NCBI RefSeq assembly: GCF_000503215.1
Contig: NZ_AYTD01000016.1
Location: forward strand, 62,001 to 126,000
DNA from: Pseudomonas canadensis
GTDB lineage: Bacteria > Pseudomonadota > Gammaproteobacteria > Pseudomonadales > Pseudomonadaceae
Length of the DNA stretch: 64,000 nucleotides
Reading direction: 5' to 3'
Of the stretch, positions 1-10,430 are shown one piece after another; positions within the stretch are counted from its first letter, which is position 1; every line of letters begins with the position of its first letter. The notes under the pieces are model-generated. The model saw only the letters and a program-made list of their open reading frames with translations, was not told where the DNA came from and did not search any database. The translations under genes and the position numbers were made by a program.

Positions 1-8
1 TAAAAACG

Positions 9-33
9 GGGCCTCAGCATAAGCATGAGGCCC
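9..33 (-). terminator. Rho-independent terminator downstream of dapB
   Basis: GGGCCTCA (9-16) pairs with TGAGGCCC (26-33). Read on the minus strand the stem is followed by a GTTTTTA tail (positions 8 to 1). It lies just past the dapB stop codon, so it most likely ends the dapB transcript before the next gene outside the window. Confidence 0.8.
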
Positions 34-48
34 TGCTTTAGCTACTCA

Positions 49-855
49 TTAGTGCAGATCCAGCACATCGCGCATGTCATACAGGCCCGGCTCGCGGCCT
101 TCCAACCAGAGCGCCGCACGTACCGCGCCCTTGGCGAAAGTCATGCGACTGGAGGCTTTGTGCGTGATTTCCAGGCGCTCACCTTCAGTGGCGAACAACA
201 CAGTGTGATCACCCACAACATCACCACCACGCACGGTTGCGAAACCAATGGTGTCCCGCGCCCGCGCACCGGTATGACCTTCACGGCCGTATACCGCGAC
301 TTTCGACAGGTCACGACCCAACGCATCGGCAATCGCCTCACCCATGCGCAGCGCAGTGCCCGACGGCGCGTCGATCTTGTGACGGTGATGGGTTTCGATG
401 ATCTCGATATCCGCCTCATCACCCAGCACGCGCGCCGCCAGATCCAGCAGCTTGAGCGACAGATTCACACCGACACTGAAATTGGCGGCGAACACGACAG
501 GGATATCCTTGCCCGCCTCCACCAACAACTGCTTCTGCTCAGCCGTCAAACCGGTGGTGCCGATCACCATGGCCTTGCCCGCCTTGCGGCAGAACGCCAG
601 GTTTTTCAGCATCACGTCGGGCAGGGTGAAATCGATCAGCACATCGAATTCGTCCGCCACCTGCTCCAGATTGCCGGACAACGACACACCAATGCGCCCC
701 AACGAGGCTAGCTCACCAGCATCCGCACCAATCAATGTGCTGCCAGGACGAACAATCGCTGCAGTCAGCCCAGAGGCCGGCGAGCGCTGCTGCACCGCCT
801 CGACCAGTGTCTTGCCCATGCGCCCGGCAGCGCCCATTACGGCTATACGTCGCAT
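49..855 (-). CDS. dapB: 4-hydroxy-tetrahydrodipicolinate reductase
   Basis: DapB reduces hydroxy-tetrahydrodipicolinate with NAD(P)H in the diaminopimelate/lysine pathway, a cytosolic step feeding peptidoglycan and lysine. The N-terminus carries the nucleotide-binding glycine motif MGAAGRMGKT. The middle has the substrate-binding segment ETHHRHKIDAPSGTA, whose histidines and lysine are typical of the family. The ATG at 855 is preferred over the in-frame TTG at 861 because AAGGA then sits 7 nt upstream; this gives 268 aa, the normal length. It lies 10 bp after dnaJ on the same strand, so it may be read through from the chaperone genes, and ends in the hairpin at 9-33. Confidence 0.97.
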   Translation of the reverse strand: MRRIAVMGAAGRMGKTLVEAVQQRSPASGLTAAIVRPGSTLIGADAGELASLGRIGVSLSGNLEQVADEFDVLIDFTLPDVMLKNLAFCRKAGKAMVIGTTGLTAEQKQLLVEAGKDIPVVFAANFSVGVNLSLKLLDLAARVLGDEADIEIIETHHRHKIDAPSGTALRMGEAIADALGRDLSKVAVYGREGHTGARARDTIGFATVRGGDVVGDHTVLFATEGERLEITHKASSRMTFAKGAVRAALWLEGREPGLYDMRDVLDLH

Positions 856-865
856 ACTCAATTCC

Positions 866-1990
866 TTACAGGTCGCCGAAGAAGCGCTTCACGCCATCGA
901 AAAAGCCCGCAGTCTTCGGCGAGTGGGAGTCATCACCTTCCATCGAGCTACGGAACTCTTCAAGCAATTCACGCTGGCGACGGTTCAGGTTGACCGGTGT
1001 TTCCACCGCCACACGACACATCAGGTCACCAGCGCCACCACCGCGCACCGGCGCAACGCCTTTGCCACGGATGCGGAACTGTTTGCCGGTCTGCGTGCCT
1101 TCAGGGATCTTGAGCTTGACGCGACCATCAAGGGTCGGAATCTCCAACTCGCCACCCAGCGCCGCATCAACAAAGCTGATTGGCACTTCACAGAACAGGT
1201 GCTTGCCGTCGCGCTGGAAGATCGAGTGCTCGCGCACGTTGATCACCACGTACAGGTCGCCCGTAGGCCCACCCTGGGTACCCGCCTCGCCTTCGCCCGA
1301 CAGGCGAATACGGTCACCGGTATCCACGCCAGCCGGCACTTTTACCGACAGCGTCTTGTACTCTTCGACACGACCTTCGCCGTGGCAGGAGTCGCACGGA
1401 TCGGAAATGATCTTGCCCTGGCCATGGCAGCGCGGGCAGGTCTGCTGCACCGAGAAGAAGCCCTGCTGCATGCGGACCTGACCAATACCACCGCACGTCG
1501 GGCAGGTGATGGGCGACGAGCCCTTCTTGGCGCCCGAGCCATCGCACGGCTTGCAGTTGACCAGCGTCGGCACACGGATATTGACGCTGGTGCCGCGCAC
1601 GGCCTCTTCCAGATTCAATTCCAAGGTGTAGCGCAAGTCGCTGCCACGCTGGGCGCCGCCACGCTGACCACCGCGGCCACCGCCGAAGAAGTCGCTGAAC
1701 ACGTCACCGAAAATATCGGAGAAGTTCTGACCGCCAAACCCGGCACCGCCGCCACCCATGCTCGGGTCGACGCCGGCATGGCCGTACTGGTCGTACGCCG
1801 CACGCTTGTTGGGATCAGACAGACATTCGTAGGCCTCATTGGCCTCTTTGAACATTTCTTCGGATTCTTTGCTATCCGGATTACGGTCCGGGTGGTGCTT
1901 CATCGCCAAGCGACGGTAGGCCTTCTTCAGGTCCGCCTCGCTGGAACCGCGCTCCACACCCAATACTTCGTAATAGTCACGCTTTGCCAT
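866..1990 (-). CDS. dnaJ: Chaperone protein DnaJ (Hsp40)
   Basis: Co-chaperone that delivers unfolded substrates to DnaK and stimulates its ATPase. The 374-aa product shows the J domain with HPD in MKHHPDRN near residue 33, then a glycine/phenylalanine-rich linker (about 75-110), then four CxxCxGxG zinc-finger repeats (CKPCDGSG, CPTCGGIG, CPRCHGQG, CDSCHGEG), then the C-terminal substrate-binding domains. The start is the ATG at 1990 (MAKRDYYEVLG); the in-frame start 4 codons earlier is not needed. A 318-bp gap separates it from dnaK, so it may have its own promoter as well as read-through. Confidence 0.98.
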   Translation of the reverse strand: MAKRDYYEVLGVERGSSEADLKKAYRRLAMKHHPDRNPDSKESEEMFKEANEAYECLSDPNKRAAYDQYGHAGVDPSMGGGGAGFGGQNFSDIFGDVFSDFFGGGRGGQRGGAQRGSDLRYTLELNLEEAVRGTSVNIRVPTLVNCKPCDGSGAKKGSSPITCPTCGGIGQVRMQQGFFSVQQTCPRCHGQGKIISDPCDSCHGEGRVEEYKTLSVKVPAGVDTGDRIRLSGEGEAGTQGGPTGDLYVVINVREHSIFQRDGKHLFCEVPISFVDAALGGELEIPTLDGRVKLKIPEGTQTGKQFRIRGKGVAPVRGGGAGDLMCRVAVETPVNLNRRQRELLEEFRSSMEGDDSHSPKTAGFFDGVKRFFGDL

Positions 1991-2237
1991 AAGTCTTTGC
2001 ACTCTTAAGGACGTTCAGCCAGACCCTCCTGAGCCTTGCCAAACTCGTTGAGCCCCAATACAGGCCCGGACCCAACTCACGTCAATTCAACGATCCTGGT
2101 CGTTACTACTTTTTAGCCAGGGACCCGGCCAAAAGTGCGGTATTTACTGCTCGGAAAGCAGGAGCATTCCCGATCACACCGCCAGCATCCGAACACTGTC
2201 GCATGCTGTAAAAATTCGCATACCCCAGACACGCCAA

Positions 2238-2257
2238 CGCGGGAGCAAGCTCCCGCG
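2238..2257. repeat. Single REP-like hairpin in the dnaK-dnaJ gap
   Basis: A perfect inverted repeat CGCGGGAGC-AA-GCTCCCGCG lies in the 318-bp gap between dnaK and dnaJ. Its core resembles one arm of the Pseudomonas REP families seen elsewhere in this window. It could act as a 3' stabilising or attenuating hairpin for dnaK mRNA. Nothing else is recognised in 1991-2308. Confidence 0.6.
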
Positions 2258-2308
2258 CGGCGACATCCTACCAGTCACCGCTTGATAGCGGTCAACCGGG
2301 CGACCAAC

Positions 2309-4225
<1,917 letters not shown>

Positions 4226-4327
4226 GATTTACTCTCCCGAAACTTGAATTTGGTTGCCGCAGCAGTGGTGGCTAACTGCGGTAGCACTTAAACGCTTGAC
4301 TTATAGATGGGGGCTTTGCAGCGTATT

Positions 4328-4888
4328 TCAAGCCTGCTCATCAATAGAAGGCGAAACTGGTGCAGGCGCCTTGCTCACTACGACCATCGCCGGGCGCAGC
4401 AAGCGACCATTGAGCAGATAACCCTTCTGGAACGTTTTGAGCACGCTGTTCGGCTCCAGGTCATGGCTTTCCTGCATGGCCATGGCCTGATGATGCTCAG
4501 CGTTGAACGGTTCGCCGCCTTGTGGATCGACTGCTTCCAACTGATAACGCTTCAGGGTGTCCTGGAACATTTTCAGGGTCAGTTCGATCCCTTCGCGCAT
4601 CGGGCGGATGTTTTCGTCGTCCGGGTTGGACAATTCAAGGCCACGTTCCAGACTGTCGATGATCGGCAGCAAGTCATTGGCGAATTTTTCCAGTGCGAAC
4701 TTGTGAGCCTTTTCTACATCCTGCTCGGCACGGCGGCGGACGTTCTGCAGATCAGCGGCAACACGCAAAGACTGGTCCTGCGCAGCGGCCAATTGCTCTT
4801 CGAGCACTTGCACACGAGTCGCCAGCTCATCGCCGACAGCCGAATTGGCGTCTGGAGTTTGCGTATCCTGCGTCTGTTCGTCAGCCAT
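4328..4888 (-). CDS. grpE: Nucleotide exchange factor GrpE
   Basis: GrpE releases ADP from DnaK. The 186-aa protein has an acidic disordered N-terminus, a long helix with coiled-coil character (about residues 25-80) and the conserved beta-wing segment GEPFNAEHHQAM near residue 135. The start ATG at 4888 has AAGGAG a few bases upstream. It is the first gene of the chaperone group and lies directly behind the sigma-32 promoter at 4942-4969. Confidence 0.97.
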   Translation of the reverse strand: MADEQTQDTQTPDANSAVGDELATRVQVLEEQLAAAQDQSLRVAADLQNVRRRAEQDVEKAHKFALEKFANDLLPIIDSLERGLELSNPDDENIRPMREGIELTLKMFQDTLKRYQLEAVDPQGGEPFNAEHHQAMAMQESHDLEPNSVLKTFQKGYLLNGRLLRPAMVVVSKAPAPVSPSIDEQA

Positions 4889-4941
4889 AGTTTTCTCCTT
4901 TCAAAATCATGCGCGAACTCAACTCGCGCTTCTGTTCGGGT

Positions 4942-4969
4942 ATATGGGGCCACAATTTCCAGGTTCAAG
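4942..4969 (-). promoter_or_regulatory. Sigma-32 (RpoH) heat-shock promoter of grpE-dnaK
   Basis: On the minus strand CTTGAA (4969-4964) is followed after 14 nt by CCCCATAT (4949-4942). This fits the sigma-32 consensus CTTGAA-N13..15-CCCCATNT almost exactly. It lies about 50 bp upstream of the grpE start. Confidence 0.9.
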
Positions 4970-5102
4970 GGCGCAAGCGTTACCAAAAGTCTTTCGACTG
5001 ACCTTCATCAATTCCTGCTTGGTCATTCCTGATTGCACTTAAAAAAAGCCGGGCTCAAGCAAATCGAGCTAAGCACCAGGATTGTCAGCCTCAGATAAAA
5101 CA

Positions 5103-5118
5103 CTGTATAAATAACCAG
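5103..5118. promoter_or_regulatory. LexA (SOS) box upstream of recN
   Basis: CTGTATAAATAACCAG has the LexA form CTG-N10-CAG with an AT-rich centre. It lies 25 bp upstream of the recN start codon, overlapping the expected promoter. recN is a known LexA target in gamma-proteobacteria. Confidence 0.85.
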
Positions 5119-5142
5119 ACCTAAAGCCTGGGAGCGGCCGTC

Positions 5143-6816
5143 ATGCTCGTGCACCTGTCCGTACATAACTACGCCATTGTTGAACACCTGGATCTCGAGC
5201 TGGATCGTGGGATGAGCGTAATCACAGGCGAAACCGGCGCCGGCAAGTCGATCATGCTCGACGCCCTGGGCTTGACCCTGGGTGATCGCGCCGACAGCGG
5301 CGTGGTACGCCCCGGTGCGGACAAGGCCGACATCCTGGCCACCTTCGACCTGGCGGATATTCCCGAGGCAGAGGCCTGGCTGGCCGAGCGCGACCTTAAT
5401 AATGAAGGCCCGTGCATCCTTCGGCGGGTCATCACAGCGGAAGGTCGGTCCCGCGGCTATATCAATGGCACCCCCTGCCCGCTTGGCGACCTAAAAGCCC
5501 TGGGCGAACTGCTGATCGATATCCACAGTCAGCATGAACACCAGTCCCTGCTGAAAACCGATACCCATCGCCGCCTGCTTGATGAGTACGCTGGCGCCAC
5601 AGACCTTGCCCGACAGGTGCAACTCGCCGCCCAGCGCTGGCGCCAGACTCGCCAGGAGCTGGAGCGACTCTCCAACTCCGGCGATGAACAACGAGCTCGC
5701 CATCAATTGCTCAGCTATCAACTCGAAGAGCTGGAAAGTCTGGGCTTGGGCGAGACCGAACTGGAGCAGCTTGAGCAGGAACACAAGAACCTCACCAACG
5801 CGGAAACCTTGCTGGGCATTTGCCGCCAAGTGGTAGAGCAGTGCAGTGAGAGTGACTCCGGCAATGTACTTAACGCATTGACCGCCAGCCTCAATCGCCT
5901 CTCTAGCGTGAACAGCGCCTCCGGCTCACTGAGCGAGGCCACGACCTTGCTCACCAGCGCACAGATTCAAGTAGAGGAAGCCGTCGGTGAGCTGAATCGC
6001 TTCCTGGACCACTTCGATGCCGACCCCGCACGTCTTCAGGACATAGAAGAACGCCTCGACACTATCTATACCCTGGCGCGCAAACATCGCATCCAGCCCA
6101 CCGAAGTGGCGACGATGCAGCAAAAGCTGCTGGATGAAATCGAGACCCTGAACGCCAACGATGAATCCATCGAGCGCCTGGGCGACGAGCTCGCCTCTTT
6201 CGCTCGCCATTACCAAGAGAAGGCGCGCGAACTCAGCGACTTGCGCCAGCAAGCAGCGACGAGCCTGGCCGGCGCAGTGGAGCTGGAGATCCAACGCCTG
6301 GGCATGCCCGGCGGTCGCTTCACCATTGAATTGCGCACCAACGCCAGTAACGAACTGCAGCCCCACGGGCTGGAGCAGGTCGAGCTACTGGTCAGCGCCA
6401 ACCCCGGGCAACCGCTCAAGGCACTGGCAAAAGTGGCCTCCGGCGGTGAACTGTCGCGAATCAGCCTGGCCATCCAGGTGATTACTGCGCAAACCTCACG
6501 GGTGCCAACGCTGGTGTTCGACGAAGTCGATGTGGGGATCGGTGGGCCGACGGCAGAAATTGTTGGCCAGTTGTTGCGGCGCCTGGGGGATCGTGGCCAG
6601 GTACTGACGGTCACCCACTTGCCACAGGTGGCAGCCCAGGGGCATCAGCACCTGTTTGTGCACAAGGTGCGCGGCAGTGATGCAACACACACAGCCGTGT
6701 CCAAGTTGAATAAGTCGGAACGCGTTGAAGAAGTGGCACGCATGCTCGGCGGGATCGACTTGACCAAGGAGTCCTTGGCGCACGCGAAAAAAATGGTCGT
6801 GGCGGCGAAGGCCTGA
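5143..6816 (+). CDS. recN: DNA repair protein RecN
   Basis: SMC-like ATPase used in recombinational repair of double-strand breaks. The 557-aa product has the Walker A loop TGETGAGKS near residue 30, the RecN motif DIHSQHEHQ near 127, a central coiled-coil half (about 150-370), the ABC signature KVASGGELSRI and the Walker B LVFDEVDVGIGG. The ATG at 5143 is preceded by GGGAG. It is transcribed away from grpE, has a LexA box just upstream, and ends in a hairpin shared with the convergent fur gene. Confidence 0.98.
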   Translation: MLVHLSVHNYAIVEHLDLELDRGMSVITGETGAGKSIMLDALGLTLGDRADSGVVRPGADKADILATFDLADIPEAEAWLAERDLNNEGPCILRRVITAEGRSRGYINGTPCPLGDLKALGELLIDIHSQHEHQSLLKTDTHRRLLDEYAGATDLARQVQLAAQRWRQTRQELERLSNSGDEQRARHQLLSYQLEELESLGLGETELEQLEQEHKNLTNAETLLGICRQVVEQCSESDSGNVLNALTASLNRLSSVNSASGSLSEATTLLTSAQIQVEEAVGELNRFLDHFDADPARLQDIEERLDTIYTLARKHRIQPTEVATMQQKLLDEIETLNANDESIERLGDELASFARHYQEKARELSDLRQQAATSLAGAVELEIQRLGMPGGRFTIELRTNASNELQPHGLEQVELLVSANPGQPLKALAKVASGGELSRISLAIQVITAQTSRVPTLVFDEVDVGIGGPTAEIVGQLLRRLGDRGQVLTVTHLPQVAAQGHQHLFVHKVRGSDATHTAVSKLNKSERVEEVARMLGGIDLTKESLAHAKKMVVAAKA

Positions 6817-6844
6817 CCGGATAATTTCGCCTCTATAGAAAGCA

Positions 6845-6870
6845 CGAAGGCGACCCTGAGGTCGCCTTCG
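6845..6870. terminator. Hairpin between convergent recN and fur
   Basis: CGAAGGCGACC (6845-6855) pairs with GGTCGCCTTCG (6860-6870) around a CTGA loop, an 11-bp perfect stem between two converging genes. The T-rich tail is short, so efficient termination is likely but not certain. Confidence 0.75.
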
Positions 6871-6901
6871 ATCATTTTGCAGCGCGAATCTGCAACGCTT
6901 G

Positions 6902-7306
6902 TTACTTTTTCTTACGGATGTACAAGACCAGATTATGGTCAACCAGATCGAAGCCATGCTCCTCAGCAATCTTGTGCTGCAGCGCTTCGATTTCCGGACT
7001 GGTGAACTCGATAACCTCATTGGTATCCAGGTCAACCATGTGGTCGTGATGACCACCGTCAGCCAGTTCAAATACTGCATGACCGCCGTCGAAATTATGA
7101 CGAACCACCAGCCCTGCGGCTTCAAACTGGGTCAGTACACGGTAAACCGTGGCCAGGCCGACGTCCTCGTTAGACTCCATCAGCGCCTTATAGACATCCT
7201 CGGCACTCATGTGACGCTGCTCAGCAGAATCGAGCATTTGTAGAATCTTGACTCGTGGCAGAGTCACTTTGAGACCGGCTTTGCGTAGTTCGCTATTTTC
7301 AACCAT
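6902..7306 (-). CDS. fur: Ferric uptake regulator Fur
   Basis: Iron-responsive repressor of siderophore, uptake and sRNA genes; binds DNA as a dimer when loaded with Fe2+. The 134-aa product begins MVENSELRKAGLKVTLPR, has a winged-helix domain to about residue 85, then the metal-binding GGHHDHM segment. The CxxC zinc site of the E. coli protein is absent, as in other Pseudomonas Fur proteins. The start is the internal ATG at 7306; longer in-frame extensions do not match the family. It is divergent from omlA, the standard Pseudomonas arrangement. Confidence 0.97.
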   Translation of the reverse strand: MVENSELRKAGLKVTLPRVKILQMLDSAEQRHMSAEDVYKALMESNEDVGLATVYRVLTQFEAAGLVVRHNFDGGHAVFELADGGHHDHMVDLDTNEVIEFTSPEIEALQHKIAEEHGFDLVDHNLVLYIRKKK

Positions 7307-7404
7307 GGTTAGCTTTCTCGCGGATGCTGCTTCGCAGCTTCTCTTAATACGGGTATGATCGGCGTTTACGTTGTCCCAGCCAAGATAGTGGAAGTCGCCC
7401 ACCG

Positions 7405-7932
7405 ATGCAAAACACCAAGCTCTTGCTAACCAGTTTCACCTTTGTGGGACTGCTCGCACTCGCCGGTTGTTCATTCCCCGGGGTTTACAAAATCGACATC
7501 CAGCAGGGCAATGTCGTCACGCAGGACATGATAGACCAGTTACGCCCCGGAATGACCCGACGGCAAGTACGGTTTATCATGGGTAACCCCCTGCTGACCG
7601 ACACATTCCATGCCGATCGCTGGGATTATCTCTACAGCCTGCAGCCTGGTGGCGGTGAACGCCAACAGGAGCGCGTCAGCGTCGTTTTCAATGGCAATGA
7701 CCAGCTTGTCAGCCTGTCCGGCGACTTCATGCCCGGCGTAAGCCGTGATGAAGCCTTGCTTGGCAAAGACAATGGCACCAACGTCACTGCGCCGGCGCAG
7801 GAAGGCGAGAAGCCTAAGTCCGAAGTGCCGGCCAAGCCAGGCTCTCTGCTCGACAAGATCCAGAAAGACGTCGACGGCGTGGAAACGGTTCCCGTCCCGA
7901 CGCCACAGCCTCTGGATACCAACCCGCAGTAA
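7405..7932 (+). CDS. bamE: Outer-membrane lipoprotein OmlA / BamE
   Basis: Small lipoprotein of the BAM complex (BamE), called OmlA in Pseudomonas. The 175-aa product has a lipoprotein signal with lipobox LALAGC, then the SmpA/OmlA fold with VTQDMIDQLRPGMTRRQV and the segment DTFHADRWDYLYSL. The C-terminal third is low in complexity and proline-rich, probably disordered. It is divergent from fur, with overlapping promoters expected in the 98-bp gap, and is followed by a strong terminator. Confidence 0.93.
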   Translation: MQNTKLLLTSFTFVGLLALAGCSFPGVYKIDIQQGNVVTQDMIDQLRPGMTRRQVRFIMGNPLLTDTFHADRWDYLYSLQPGGGERQQERVSVVFNGNDQLVSLSGDFMPGVSRDEALLGKDNGTNVTAPAQEGEKPKSEVPAKPGSLLDKIQKDVDGVETVPVPTPQPLDTNPQ

Positions 7933-7944
7933 TTTTGCGACGCT

Positions 7945-7978
7945 CAACAAAAAGCCCGGCATGCCGGGCTTTTTGTTG
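7945..7978. terminator. Bidirectional terminator between bamE and rnfH
   Basis: CAACAAAAAGCCCGGC (7945-7960) and GCCGGGCTTTTTGTTG (7963-7978) are perfect inverted copies around AT. The stem carries A and T runs on both sides, so it works in both directions, for bamE (plus) and rnfH (minus). Confidence 0.93.
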
Positions 7979-7995
7979 CCTGCCATTTGGCCGAC

Positions 7996-8298
7996 CTATG
8001 AATTCTGTTGCTTGGCCAGCGCCGCCTTGGCTGCGCGCAACCTGCGTATTTCTTTTGGGTCTGCCAGCAAGGGGCGGTAAATTTCAATGCGATCACCCGC
8101 CTGCACACAACGCACTTCAGCGTCCGCGACCACTTTGCCGAATATACCCAAAACGCAGCCAGCCAGATCCAACTCAGGGAATTGCGCCGCAATACCTGAC
8201 GCCTGCACCGCCGAACGCAGGCTAGTGCCGGCTGGCACCGTCACCGCTAATAGAACCTGACGATCCACGCCGGCGTACACCACCTCAATCTCAACCAT
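7996..8298 (-). CDS. rnfH: RnfH family ubiquitin-fold protein
   Basis: A 100-aa member of UPF0125/RnfH, a beta-grasp family with no firmly assigned function, usually beside ratA and sometimes with rnf genes. Visible family features are MVEIEVVYA at the start, the VPAGTSLRSAVQASG helix, and QAGDRIEIYRPLLADPKEIR near the end. The ATG at 8298 is chosen because the longer frame runs into ratA. It overlaps the ratA stop by 8 bp, so the two are translationally coupled. Confidence 0.92.
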   Translation of the reverse strand: MVEIEVVYAGVDRQVLLAVTVPAGTSLRSAVQASGIAAQFPELDLAGCVLGIFGKVVADAEVRCVQAGDRIEIYRPLLADPKEIRRLRAAKAALAKQQNS

Positions 8299-8725
8299 GC
8301 AGTTGCTTGGCTCGCTGGCAGAATGCATCCACCAGGGTATTGGCCGCCTGATTGAACAAAGGCCCCAACGTCGCGCGCACGATAGGCCCCGCATAATCAA
8401 AGGAGAGGTCCAGGCTGATCTTGCAGGCCTTGTCCGTTAAGACCTTGAATACCCATACCCCATGGAGCTGGGTAAACGGCCCCTCCTGTAAATTCATTTC
8501 AATGGATTTCCCAGGCACCAGCACATTGCGCGTCACAAAATGCTGACTCAGGCCGCCCTTCGCGACCCCGACACTGGCGACCATGTGCTCATCACTGCTT
8601 TCCAGCACCTCGGCCGTTGAGCACCACGGCAGGAATTCCGGGTAACGCGCCACGTCGTTGACCAGGTCATAGAGCGCCTGTGCCGGATAGGGCAGCAGCG
8701 CTGAACGTTGAATATGCGTCGTCAT
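8291..8725 (-). CDS. ratA: RatA-like START-domain protein
   Basis: A 144-aa START/Coq10-type lipid-binding fold protein. The family was named RatA (ribosome association) in E. coli, and relatives bind ubiquinone, so the true substrate here is open. It begins MTTHIQRSALLPYPAQALY, with the typical VNDVARYPEFLPWC segment and a C-terminal helix GPLFNQAANTLVDAFCQRA. The ATG at 8725 matches the normal length. It sits upstream of rnfH in one transcript and is divergent from smpB, the arrangement found widely in gamma-proteobacteria. Confidence 0.92.
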   Translation of the reverse strand: MTTHIQRSALLPYPAQALYDLVNDVARYPEFLPWCSTAEVLESSDEHMVASVGVAKGGLSQHFVTRNVLVPGKSIEMNLQEGPFTQLHGVWVFKVLTDKACKISLDLSFDYAGPIVRATLGPLFNQAANTLVDAFCQRAKQLHG

Positions 8726-8893
8726 GTGTGCGTCATTTCCACAGCTGAGCAGCAAACATCGCGGAAGAACAGCCCGATCCGCGAAAGAAAAAAACCAGAG
8801 AACTGCCCGCATTGTCCGGGATTCGTCCAACACGCTCAAGCACGCAGGTTGACCGTAGCCGACAGGCTCGCAACTCCCTATAATGCCGCCCCT

Positions 8894-9376
8894 ATGGCTA
8901 AACAAAAGAAACACCCCACAGGGACCATCGCGCAAAATAAAAAGGCGCGACACGATTACTTCATCGAACATCGGTTCGAGGCTGGTCTGGTCCTGGCCGG
9001 CTGGGAAGTAAAGAGTCTGCGTGCCAGCAAGCTGCAACTGGTCGACAGTTACGTGCTGCTCAAGGATGGCGAGGCATGGCTGCTTGGCAGTCATATCACC
9101 CCGCTGACCACTGCGAGCACTCACGTGATTGCCGATCCGGTGCGCACGCGCAAGCTGCTGCTCAATGCCCGCGAACTGGAAAAGCTCGCCGCCGCCGTAC
9201 AGCAGAAGGGCTACGCCTGCGTCTGCCTTTCCTGGTACTGGAGCAAGCACCTGGTCAAATGCGAGATTGCCTTGGGCAAGGGCAAGAAGGAATACGACAA
9301 GCGCGATACCGAGCGCGAGCGCGACTCCAATCGCGAATTGCATCGCGCCGTGCGCAACAAGGGCAAGGAAGACTGA
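8894..9376 (+). CDS. smpB: tmRNA-binding protein SmpB
   Basis: SmpB binds the tRNA-like part of tmRNA and brings it to stalled ribosomes. The 160-aa product starts MAKQKKHPTGTIAQNKKARH, has the OB-fold segment EAGLVLAGWEVKSLR, and ends in a basic tail (KKEYDKRDTERER onward) that reads the empty mRNA channel. The ATG at 8894 gives the family length; longer in-frame starts add unrelated residues. Its partner RNA, ssrA, lies 6.2 kb downstream at 15527. Confidence 0.97.
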   Translation: MAKQKKHPTGTIAQNKKARHDYFIEHRFEAGLVLAGWEVKSLRASKLQLVDSYVLLKDGEAWLLGSHITPLTTASTHVIADPVRTRKLLLNARELEKLAAAVQQKGYACVCLSWYWSKHLVKCEIALGKGKKEYDKRDTERERDSNRELHRAVRNKGKED

Positions 9377-9386
9377 TCCTTGCTGT

Positions 9387-9418
9387 GATGTAGCCTTGGG
9401 AGGTCCCTCGGCTACATC
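9387..9418. terminator. Hairpin between convergent smpB and lldR
   Basis: GATGTAGCC (9387-9395) pairs with GGCTACATC (9410-9418). The distal arm overlaps the lldR stop codon. The loop is 14 nt and T tracts are weak, so its strength is uncertain. Confidence 0.55.
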
Positions 9419-10179
9419 CCCTTGCGCCGCTCCGCACGCGCCACGCGCTGAACTTCCTGACGCACTTCTTCCAACACTTCCTGCACATACAGCAGGTGAC
9501 GCGTTGAGACTTCCCGTGCCTGCTCGGCGCGCCCCTCGATAATCGCCAGGTACAGATCCCGGTGCTGACTGATCAGCATGTCGCGGGTTTCCGTTCGCTG
9601 CTGATACATGCCGCCGATGTTGGTCACCACGTTACGTTTGAGCAGGTCGAACAGACCGCGAATGGTGTGCAGCAACACCGCGTTGTGGCTGGCCTCGGCG
9701 ATAGCCAAGTGAAACCGCGCATCCGCTGCGCCCTCCTCGGCCCGACTCACCTCATCAGACCGGGTGTAGCAATCCTGTAGCGCTTCAAAGGCAGCCGTAA
9801 GACGCTCGCGATCAACCTCCGTCGCGCGCAACGCGGCGTAGTAGGCGCAAGAGGCCTCAAGGGTCTGACGAAACTCCAGAAGATCACGCTGAGCCTCAGG
9901 GTTGTTCTCCAACAGGTGCAACAGCGGGTCACTGAACGTCGAGCCCAATGATTCAGCCACGTAGTTACCACCGCCCTGGCGGCTGACGAGCAAACCTTTG
10001 GCTGACAGTTTCTGGATCGCCTCCCGCAAAGAAGGACGCGATACCCCGAATTGCTCAGCCAACGCACGCTCGGCGGGCAAGCGCTCACCCGACTTCAGCG
10101 TGCCCTCAAGGATCATGCCCTCAAGCTGCTCGACAATGTCATCGGACAAGCGGCGCTGACGCACCTGATCAAACCCCAT
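9412..10179 (-). CDS. lldR: Lactate-responsive GntR/FadR-family repressor LldR
   Basis: Regulator of lactate utilisation. The 255-aa product has an N-terminal winged-helix of the GntR type (EQFGVSRPSLREAIQKL near residue 50) and a C-terminal FCD ligand domain with the metal-binding histidines expected in DARFHLAIAEASHN. The ATG at 10179 has GGAGAG about 7 nt upstream; an in-frame GTG one codon earlier is possible. It is divergent from lldP and the gap contains a perfect LldR-type palindrome. Confidence 0.93.
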   Translation of the reverse strand: MGFDQVRQRRLSDDIVEQLEGMILEGTLKSGERLPAERALAEQFGVSRPSLREAIQKLSAKGLLVSRQGGGNYVAESLGSTFSDPLLHLLENNPEAQRDLLEFRQTLEASCAYYAALRATEVDRERLTAAFEALQDCYTRSDEVSRAEEGAADARFHLAIAEASHNAVLLHTIRGLFDLLKRNVVTNIGGMYQQRTETRDMLISQHRDLYLAIIEGRAEQAREVSTRHLLYVQEVLEEVRQEVQRVARAERRKGM

Positions 10180-10324
10180 CACTCACTCTCCACCATCCCG
10201 ACCACTCGCCGGGGCTCTATTCTCGCCTATCGCAGCACTTGCAGCACCTATCAGAACGCCTTCGTTTCAGCCGATCAGCACACCCTGCTTACCGACTTAC
10301 GACCAAAGTTTCGCGGGCGGCAAA

Positions 10325-10388
10325 TTGACACACCCCCACCAAGGCTTTTACTCTAGCCCACAGCGATTGTAAATTGGTATTACCAATT
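10325..10388 (+). promoter_or_regulatory. lldP promoter and LldR operator
   Basis: TTGACA (10325-10330) is followed after 18 bp by TACTCT (10349-10354), a plausible sigma-70 promoter. Downstream, at 10372-10388, AATTGGTA-T-TACCAATT is a perfect 17-bp palindrome matching the LldR/PdhR consensus AATTGGTNNNACCAATT. Placed after the promoter, it would block transcription until lactate releases the repressor. Confidence 0.88.
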
Positions 10389-10430
10389 ATCCAAGCTGAC
10401 CAAACAACAACAATCAGGGGCCACCCCACT

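Noticed and set aside
398..2008. Long plus-strand frame opposite dnaJ
   Set aside because: It is the complement of dnaJ and part of dapB; no ribosome site and no protein-like features, while dnaJ is certain.
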